A DNA stretch of 64,000 bases from Rhypophila decipiens. Lineage: Eukaryota; Ascomycota; Sordariomycetes; Sordariales; Naviculisporaceae. Positions 57,258 through 64,000 of the stretch are shown here, in pieces. The translations under genes and the position numbers were made by a program. The number at the start of each line of letters is the position of its first letter. Position 1 is the stretch's first letter. Below the pieces are notes generated by a model. The model saw only the letters and a list, made by a program, of their open reading frames with translations, did not search any database and had not been told where the DNA came from. Location of the stretch: the NCBI GenBank assembly GCA_033297075.1, contig MU858165.1, positions 1 to 64,000 of the forward strand, read 5' to 3'.

Positions 57258-58844
57258 TTAGCGGGCATCAACCCTCCGCCGCTTATCACCGTCATATCGA
57301 TCTCTGTCCCGCTCCCGCTCGCGAGAATGCGACCGCTTCCTCCTGTCCCTGTCTCTATCCCTATCCCGATCTCGGCTCCTATCACGGTCGCGGTCTCGTC
57401 CACTGTAAGAGTCCCGACCGCCGCGATCTCTATCCCGATCCCGTCTAGGAGACCTCGACCTTGACCTCCGTCTCTCCCGATCATCCCTCCTGTCCCTATC
57501 ACGGTCTCGATACCTATCCCCGCCCCTATTCTCCCCCCTGTCTCTATCTCCATCCCTTGAAGGAGCAAAATTCTTCCTCTCTCCCAAAGGAATGGCATTG
57601 GCACCCTTGACATCATCCCCTCTCGCACCGCCTCCAAATCCACCTCGTCGATCATCATCCGGCAGAAACCTCTCATCAACCCCTCCACCAGGTCCTCTCC
57701 TCCCCTGCCCACTTAACCCGCCCCAACTACCAGTATCCTCGCTCCTCAAATCGCGATACTTGGTAGCGCCCTTCTTGCCCAACTTGGTCATATCCCTCAT
57801 CTGCAACGCCTTAGGCAGCAATTCCCGGTTCTTGACATCATCGGCGAACCTCGCGCCCATGATATCCCTTTTGTCAAGTCCCAGCTTGGCAGCTTCGTCG
57901 CCATAAAACGCGCCCTTGTGATAGGTTTTCTGCATATACGACATCTTGCCCCGTCCTTCTTTCTCCTCTTTCTGCTTGGCGATATGCTCGTCATCTTCCT
58001 TCCGTCTCTCTTCCTCGGTCAAATTTCGTCGCCGTTCAATCTCGGCAAGTTCCTTCTCCTTCGCCTCGATAGCCTCCCTCTCGCGCCTTATCCTTTTCAG
58101 TTCGCGCAGTTTCCAGGCCGCATACTCCGCCTCGGGATCAATATCATCTGTATCATCGACCGGCTCCTCCTCCGGGTCTGGCTCTTCGTCCCATTGTTTC
58201 CGTACCGCTGCACGCGAAGCAATGTCCTTTTTGAGTTGTTCCTCGACTAGCGCATCAGCAGCTGCTTGTCTTTCTGCTTCTTCCTCTTCTTCTGTTTTTG
58301 CTGGTCCTTCGTTTTCTGCTGATTTTGCGGCGGCGGCGGCTTCGCGTTGCGCTTTGGGTATAAATCGTGGACGGAGCATTAACCTTGGTTTTTCTTCCTC
58401 TGATTCTTCTTCGGATGATGATTCTTCTTCGCTGGATTCTCCATCTTCGGATTCGGATTCGGATTTTAGGCCGCCCGCCTCTGATTTAACGTCTTCTTCA
58501 TCATCTGTCACGAATCCTTCTTCTCTGGCCTTTTGTTCAGCTTCGATCCGTGCCTTGGCTGCAGCGGCGCGTTGTTCTTCTAGTGATGTAGTCACGCCCT
58601 TGAGGTTGATTTTGGCATTATCGCCGCGACTGATGACTTTTCCTGGGCCGGAGGGGGCATTGGTGAATTTCGGCGGAGCTTTGCGCTGCGGCTTTTTGGC
58701 TTCTTGTTGTTGCTCTTCTTCTTCATCTTCGGAGGCTTCTGAATCGGACGAGGACTCTGGGGCGATGGGTTTTCCGGCGCGGTAACGGGCTGGTTTGACC
58801 GGGTTTGCGGTCATTCGCTTTGAGGTTGTCGTTGGCGGCGGCAT
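57258..58844 (-). CDS. MFAP1: MFAP1-like spliceosomal protein with RD-rich tail
   Basis: Single exon, 528 aa. An acidic, low-complexity N-terminal half (SDSEASEDEEEEQQQ) leads to RPRFIPKAQRE, then a long charged helical segment (RRREREAIEAKEKELAEIERRR-like) and the conserved MFAP1 C-terminal core KMSYMQKTYHKGAFYGDE, ELLPKALQMRD, GKKGATKYRDL. A Gly-rich linker follows (GRRGPGGG), then an RS/RD-repeat tail (SRDRDRDRDRDRRKR-type) of about 120 residues that makes it longer than the human protein (about 440). MFAP1 is a tri-snRNP/B-complex splicing factor in metazoans and fungi, in the nucleus. Confidence 0.92.
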   Translation of the reverse strand: MPPPTTTSKRMTANPVKPARYRAGKPIAPESSSDSEASEDEEEEQQQEAKKPQRKAPPKFTNAPSGPGKVISRGDNAKINLKGVTTSLEEQRAAAAKARIEAEQKAREEGFVTDDEEDVKSEAGGLKSESESEDGESSEEESSSEEESEEEKPRLMLRPRFIPKAQREAAAAAKSAENEGPAKTEEEEEAERQAAADALVEEQLKKDIASRAAVRKQWDEEPDPEEEPVDDTDDIDPEAEYAAWKLRELKRIRREREAIEAKEKELAEIERRRNLTEEERRKEDDEHIAKQKEEKEGRGKMSYMQKTYHKGAFYGDEAAKLGLDKRDIMGARFADDVKNRELLPKALQMRDMTKLGKKGATKYRDLRSEDTGSWGGLSGQGRRGPGGGVDERFLPDDDRRGGFGGGARGDDVKGANAIPLGERKNFAPSRDGDRDRGENRGGDRYRDRDRDRRDDRERRRSRSRSPRRDRDRDRGGRDSYSGRDRDRDRSRDRDRDRDRDRRKRSHSRERERDRDRYDGDKRRRVDAR

Positions 58845-59545
58845 TTTTGGCTATTTATTTCTGGCGATTATGTATGTAATTCGTTTGGCAATGCCCGGTG
58901 TCTGGGGCAGCCAAAGGCGAGGTTCGATGTTGGATGGTAGATGAGTTCAGTCGCAGAAAAGATCCCGCCTGAAATTTTAGTGGAGTTCAAAGTGACAGAG
59001 CTCTTGGTTCTGGGCGAGAACCTTGGAGGCTGGTGTGGGGTTGTGGGGCAGCAAGTCCCCTGACGGGGAGTTGTATTCATGTCGTTGCGTACGGATATTT
59101 TGTACTGTACCAATCCGTATGACCACTCAGTCCCTGCTAATTACAACTACCTATAGGATGACTGGTATGTACATAAAGAAGTTTCCTATCATTCTCTTTA
59201 AATATTCAAAAAGCCGAATCACATGAGTAGCCCAGCGGCAGAACGCAAGAAGCGCTGGTATTACGTAAGTCTGGACGATCGTAACCAAGCGTAATATTCA
59301 GCGAAATACCCAGGGCACCGAGGTCAGCGCCTCGAGACCCCTTGGGGGCGATCTTGTTTTGCCAGTCCTTAATGATAAAGGTCTGATCAGCTGCGGCATT
59401 CTTTTGCTATGCGCAAAAGCCAACATTCATACCCATTAGACTACAATACTGCATGACAGCTGCAATTAAGCACTATTTAATATCCGTGATTCCCTAAGAT
59501 TACCACATCTCTCGACAACAACTGCGGGTATCGCAAGAAATCAGA
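58845..59545. other. Intergenic, no gene seen
   Basis: Upstream of MFAP1 and 3' of the next gene; no recognised RNA gene. Confidence 0.35.
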
Positions 59546-60282
59546 TCACCACTGTCGCAGCCCCTGACTCTGATCTTGCCCTTGTGGCTTCCCTTGGTCC
59601 AATTCAAGGGCACCAAACGCTCGATCCAACTGCTCCCCTTCGTCTGGAACCGCCATCTCACTCACCATCCCGGAACCAGGACCGTCGTGATAATGATGCC
59701 CGTACCCGCCACCTTGATGTTGGCCCTGGTGTGACTGTCCACTCCCGCCATACCCCATGCCCACCGGATCCGAGGGTGCCTCGCTCACAGGCACCACGTT
59801 CTTCCTCTCAGGCTCTAATAACCGCGCATCACTATCCAGCCAACCCGGCGCGAGCCGTCTTTTCTCGGCCAGCTCGCGGGCTTTTATCCGTTCGTCGATC
59901 TTGCGAATCTGCTCCTCCGCGTCGGCCTGCAGCTTCGTTATGTGGGCTTGCAAGGCCCGACACGAGGCAACAATGTCGTCTGGGTGGGCGGCGTGGCCGG
60001 AAGACGAAACCACATATTTAGGTTTCGGTTGGTCGGCTCCGGAAGAAGAGGAAGAGGGATCCATTGGGGAGGCCGTTGCTGTTAGGCCAAGATGAGAGGG
60101 CGGAAGGGAGTTTGGCATGGGCTTGTAGGTATATGGCAAGGTCGTCGCTGTGGGAAGCTTGACGAAGGGCGATACAGTTAGGGGTACTTGCTCAAGGAGC
60201 GGATGAGTCCCTGGGAAAGGGTGTTAGCCATGGCAAGCTGTTGAGAGCTTATGGGCAGGAGGCGCATACTATTGTCGTGCAT
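59546..60282 (-). CDS. Small conserved-type protein with central helix, unknown function
   Basis: Exons 60282-60270 and 60210-59546, 225 aa. The 59-nt intron has a GTATGC donor, GGCTAAC branch and TTTCCCAG acceptor. The first exon encodes just MHDN plus one base. The protein has a Pro/Thr-rich start (PLTVSPFVKLPTATTLPYTY), a central amphipathic helix (HPDDIVASCRALQAHITKLQ, ADAEEQIRKIDERIKARELA), then RLAPGWLDSDARLLEPERKN, and a Gly/His/Gln-rich end. No domain recognised. Confidence 0.65.
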
Positions 60283-60830
60283 GGTGGTCTTGATGATGAC
60301 TTTGGATTGTGAGGCCAAGATAATTCCGTGTGTATGTGTAGACAAGAGAGACAGAGAATAATAAATTGCTCGGTCCGGGAGATCAGCTTTCGGTTTCAAT
60401 TAGAATGGAGATGTCGGTCGTGACTGCAAGTTTATTTATGCTTTGGCCGGAATTATATTCAAGTGTGATTGGTTGAAGTAGACGGTTATGGGCACCTGAG
60501 AAGACTTTCAGAAAAGAAACCTCTAAAAGAATTGGAATTCGATATACTGAAGCGCAATCAGAGGTGAAGAGGAGAGAGTGATGTTGATGCTGGGGCAGAT
60601 CTTGGCTGGTGACGCGTTGGTGGGGGGAGTCAATGGACCCTTCAGCCTGTCTGTCGACAGCAAGCTCCGGGAGGCAGCTAGACGCTACGATAAGCCCGAT
60701 AAGCTCAGCGACCCCACCAAAAGCTGGAAGCTCAACAGTCGCCAGACCGTCTCTGCTGGCGCAAAACCAAACAAAGCATTACAAAGCAACATAGTTTTCC
60801 CAGACCAAACATAGCAAATCCCGCCTCAAG
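60283..60830. promoter_or_regulatory. Divergent promoter region, unknown gene / pICln
   Basis: 548 bp; an inverted CCAAT (ATTGG) at 60468-60472. No other element recognised. Confidence 0.3.
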
Positions 60831-61814
60831 ATGTTGCGCTCCACGATTAGAACTCCGCCTTCTCTAGACGACTTCACTCCCCTGGCAGAACACCTGGAAC
60901 AGACCCCCGCCAGCTTCTACGATGGAAAGCCAGTCCTCCACTACCACACCACAGGCGCAAAGGCCTGGATCCCAAAGTCGCAACTGGGAAAGCTGCCCTT
61001 TTTCCCATCAGACCTCTCGTCCGAGCCGACTGGCCCCGAGGGTGGCGCGCTAAACGGAACCGTCGAGGAGAATGTCGAGCAAAAGGTTGACCTTTTCGTC
61101 TCATCCAAGTCAGTACCCATCGCCTCCTACCGGCGCATCTTGTCGCAAACAGCATAACCTAACCTATCTGCAATATCCAGAGCATTCACAATCTTCTCCC
61201 CAGCCGCCTCGTCAGGCTTGACCATTCCCTACCCCGAAATATCCATCCACGCAATCAAGACCATCGGCTCTGGCGATGCGACCTACCCAGCCGTCTACCT
61301 CCAACTGGAGATGTCTGAGCCCAACAGTGAGGAGGAATTCGAGACCGTCGAGCTCACCCTGATCCCATCAGGCACCTCCGCAACACCAACTCCTTCAGAT
61401 ACAACCACCACAGCGACCACTCCCGAAGCAAAGAAGCTCTACGAAGCCATAGCAGAGTGCTCCAACCTGAACCCAGACCCAGTCGACCAAGACGACGAAG
61501 ACATGGAGGACAACGCCGACAGGATCGTCTTTGAGGGTGAATACCAGCCTGTCCAGGGCTACGAGGGCGTCTATGTAGGAAATAGCGCCGGGGGACTGCC
61601 TCCTCCTATGCCCGGCAGTGGAGGCTGGATCACGGCAGAGAATATGCACGAGTACTTTGACGCAGAGGGAAACTGGATTGGAGGAGGAGACGTTACCGTT
61701 GTCGGTGATGAAGAGGAAGGCATGGAGACTGAAGAGTTGGGTGAAGGTGCTGGTAACGTCCACGCTAGGGATGAGGATGATTCGGCCGAGAGCAAGCGGC
61801 CGAGGGTTGAGTAG
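60831..61814 (+). CDS. pICln-like methylosome / snRNP assembly chaperone
   Basis: Exons 60831-61108 and 61181-61814 (72-nt intron, GTCAGT donor, CCTAACC branch), 303 aa. The N-terminal PH-like fold (FYDGKPVLHYHTTGAKAWIP, SSKAFTIFSPAASSGLTIPY, ISIHAIKT, AVYLQLEM, ELTLIPSG) matches CLNS1A/pICln, which binds Sm proteins and the PRMT5 methylosome and helps assemble splicing snRNPs. The acidic C-terminal half includes LYEAIAECSNLNPDP and GGWITAENMHEYFDAEGNW, then a Glu/Asp tail ending KRPRVE. Cytosolic. Neighbouring MFAP1 is also a splicing gene (position only). Confidence 0.85.
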
Positions 61815-62281
61815 ACGAGGATGCTTGCGATAGACCAGCGAATGAGTCCATTGCTTCCACTGGCCATGTCAAAAAAGGAGTTATGGAACTACATTGGTAA
61901 GAATTTGTGAAGGACACCCTACCTTGCTGGATAATAGGTCGGTGTCGGTCACCCTGGCCGCTGGAGTTGAGGGCATGACTGTTTCAATAAGGCTATATAA
62001 AAATATCCCTAGGAAAAGGTTGGGCGGATACCCGGCGTTTGGTTGATGATTGGGCATAGGTGACGACGGGAAATGGAGTACGTTTATCGCCACACTCGCG
62101 CTCGCACCGAATGCTACAAGTACTACACAATGCTTCAAAGAGATGGAGTTCAATGATATGTACGTACCGTTCTACGTTGCCGTAGAGGGAGGGGAAAAAA
62201 GAGGATGAACCCGGTAAAATAATAAAATATAAAAGGCGAGTTTCCATCGCGTGTCGTTGCTGACAACGAAACGCGGTGGAA
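61815..62281. other. Intergenic, no gene seen
   Basis: 3' flank of pICln and downstream of the tRNA; T-rich stretches about 50 nt beyond the tRNA 3' end on the minus strand could serve as pol III terminators. Confidence 0.35.
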
Positions 62282-62352
62282 TGCGACAAGCGCGAATCGA
62301 ACGCGGGGCCCATCGATGGCAACGATGGATTTTACCACTAAACCACTGACGC
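62282..62352 (-). tRNA. tRNA-Gly (GCC)
   Basis: 71-nt cloverleaf: acceptor starts GCGTCAG, D arm GTTTAGTGGTAAAAT, anticodon arm CATCG-TTGCCAT-CGATG (anticodon GCC), T loop TTCGATT, discriminator A. It is close to the classic fungal tRNA-Gly(GCC). Two mismatches are visible: a T:T in the acceptor stem and a C:C at the base of the T stem. It could be a slightly degraded copy, or the mismatches tolerated. No intron. Confidence 0.8.
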
Positions 62353-62678
62353 TTATTGCTTGACATGATTCCTTACGGTTTATTTTCCATTTTATATGTA
62401 TGGGTCGAGATTGTGGATATGCTTAAGAGTTTGGCATGTTACCGGATGGTGGATATGGAGACTCAGATAACCCGTCCCTTACATTACGGATACTTCGTCT
62501 GAGATCCGGATGAGCAAATAATGACATATGGTATGTATGATTGGTGCCTAGTTGTACCTGTGTGGTGCAGCTGGCGTTCAAAATTTGGAAACAGCCTCAT
62601 CAGATGAGTAGATGGTCATTCCATGTGTCAAAACTAGAAAGAACTTGAGAACAGAACCTCGCCCGCCAGTACTGATAC
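62353..62678. other. Intergenic, no gene seen
   Basis: 3' flank of the PAQR gene and 5' flank of tRNA-Gly. Confidence 0.4.
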
Positions 62679-63976
62679 TCAGCCAACACAAACAACCGGA
62701 CCATACTCATGCCGATAATCGAATGCCTCCAAAATAGCCACCGTATAACTCAGAGCGGCAAGCACGACCATGACGTGCATAACCTGGTGACTTGCACCCC
62801 AGATATCAAACCTTCCCGGGAACCATCTCTCAGGAAACTTGATCGTGTATGCCACGCAGCCGATCCCGTTACAAGTGACCAACATACCAATCCATCCCAG
62901 ACTGATCCTCTGCTTCTGCTCCGCGAAGCCGTACATGGCCACGCCGTGTAAGATGGGCACCAAGAAACTGCCCAGCCCGAATGTCGTAAACAAGCCGGCG
63001 CGGAGGTGGCCTACATGCGGACCGCTGAAGTAGGGCACCAAGGTGGTGATGGAGCAGAGAAGAGCTAGGGTGGTGATTGCGAGGTAGTAGGTCGTCTGAA
63101 TTGCGGTGTGACAAGGAAAGCTGTAGTAGATCAGGGGCACCGTGGCACCCCACATGAGAAGGAGGATTCCTTGGAAGTCGAGCTTCATGCCTAGGTGGTA
63201 GACGGTGTGGCTGTGGGACATGAGGGTGTGGAAGCTAAAGCAATTGAGAAGAGGGTTAGTATACCGAATGCAAACAGACGCCGATCAACGGTAAAATGTG
63301 CCCGTGAAGTCTTTCTCTTGCCCGCCTCAAAGTAAACAGAAGGGCTCCTATCAGAGACGTTGATGTGGCCTCAGCGAGTGTGGCAGGGGTATGCCATAGC
63401 TCTTTATAGGCTCCTGTTTGTATCTCTGTTGCATTGTTTACGGTCGAAAGGTGTACAACAAACACTCGGGCAAGAAAAGGAGGTACTCACACTGTTGATA
63501 GGACAAAGCAGACCCCCACTCCGAACAGCCAGATGCCACAGACGAAAACATCCTCGGGTGTAGCTATGGCGAAGCGTGGGGGGATGGTGGTGGTTACGAG
63601 CCACGAGGGTAAGAGAAGAAGAAACAGAAAAGCTCCGATAATATGCGAATAGATGTTGACTGTAATTGTATTTCGAGCAAAGATTAGCAACTCGGGTTGG
63701 TTTCATGGTGGTAATAGACGTGAGCTCACCGGACTCATTGTGCAGATATGACCAGCTGTGTAGACAGCCCCAGATGGAACCACATGCCTGTCTATGATGG
63801 ATAAGAATTGTTAAGTCTGGGCGGTTAAATTGAAGATCAGAAGAGTGGTACAAACCGGTAGCCCGTCTGTATAAGTTCATGTCCATGTCTGCAGTCGAGA
63901 AACCCAGATATCAGCATCGTCCTTTGAGCATATTATTTCCATAGAGAAGCATAAAGAACTCACTGTTGCCAGTCAG
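62679..63976 (-). CDS. PAQR/Izh (adiponectin-receptor/hemolysin III) membrane protein, 5' truncated by window
   Basis: Exons from right: 63976-63964 (13 nt), 63888-63852, 63791-63730, 63659-63491 and 63234-62679; the frame enters from beyond 64000. Introns have TACTAACC- and CTAAC-like branches; the longest is 256 nt. Seen residues run LTGNNMDMNLYRRATG, WGCLHSWSYLHNESVNIYSH, IIGAFLFLLLLPSWLV, FHTLMSHSHTVYHLGMKLD, LRAGLFTTFGLGSFLVPILHG and GASHQVMHVMVVLA. These match the seven-transmembrane PAQR family, with zinc-binding His residues in HTLMSHS and SHQVMH. Yeast Izh members influence zinc and sterol homeostasis. The 3' end at 62679 is complete. Confidence 0.85.
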
Positions 63977-64000
63977 CTGTAAGACCAATCTGTTAGCATA

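Noticed and set aside
57940..58785. 279-codon plus-strand frame opposite MFAP1
   Set aside because: Serine-rich antisense shadow of the acidic and Arg-rich MFAP1 codons.

Overview
This window is nuclear DNA of a filamentous ascomycete (Pezizomycotina, probably Sordariomycetes-like). The signs are compact genes with short GT...AG introns of about 50-90 nt and CTAAC/CTGAC branch points. The families also fit: HET-domain and NACHT/ankyrin proteins, DUF1996, DUF3632, an ascomycete laccase ending in DSGI, a GH11 xylanase and an inositol-phosphoceramide-type mannosyltransferase. There is no bacterial operon structure, CRISPR array or phage content.

Layout. 0-3.3 kb: a decayed NACHT/ankyrin gene with two in-frame stops and two frame changes. 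3.9-6.4 kb: a divergent pair, an HDEL-tailed PDI-like protein with no CXXC site and a secretory-pathway 2-oxoglutarate/Fe(II) prolyl-4-hydroxylase-like enzyme. 6.9-8.2 kb: a secreted quinoprotein (sorbosone dehydrogenase/AA12-like). 8.8-10.5 kb: an F-box-like gene with a premature TAG. 10.8-11.4 kb: a 3CxxC zinc-finger-like protein. 12.2-17.8 kb: a very large esterase-NACHT-ankyrin (NLR-like) gene. 18.5-24.6 kb: three poorly characterised membrane or secreted proteins. 25.6-27.4 kb: a laccase, followed by a gene-poor stretch to 30.7 kb. 30.7-32.9 kb: a HET-domain protein. 33.6-34.8 kb: a DUF1996 protein, with a tRNA-derived SINE-like relic at 35.0-35.25 kb.

36.4-42.7 kb: an IPC mannosyltransferase, a coiled-coil protein and a DUF3632-like protein. 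43.45-43.94 kb: a 487-bp MITE-like element with perfect 51-bp inverted ends and an internal 16-bp minisatellite. 44.6-50.3 kb: a small protein starting MGNCC (a predicted acylation signal), a GH11 xylanase and a GT31 enzyme with a C-terminal cysteine-rich tail. 51-64 kb is mostly housekeeping: an MDR oxidoreductase, a Sec14-like protein, DNA polymerase alpha subunit B, an MFAP1 splicing factor, an unknown conserved gene, pICln, tRNA-Gly(GCC), and a PAQR/Izh receptor-like gene that runs off the right edge.

Overall the left half is an accessory region rich in allorecognition/immune-type genes, two of them broken, mixed with secreted oxidoreductases. The right third is conserved core genome. The most unusual signals are the P4H/redox-dead PDI pair, whose eroded active site is spread over two 8-nt microexons, and the MITE with its embedded minisatellite. 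All gene models were spliced by eye.
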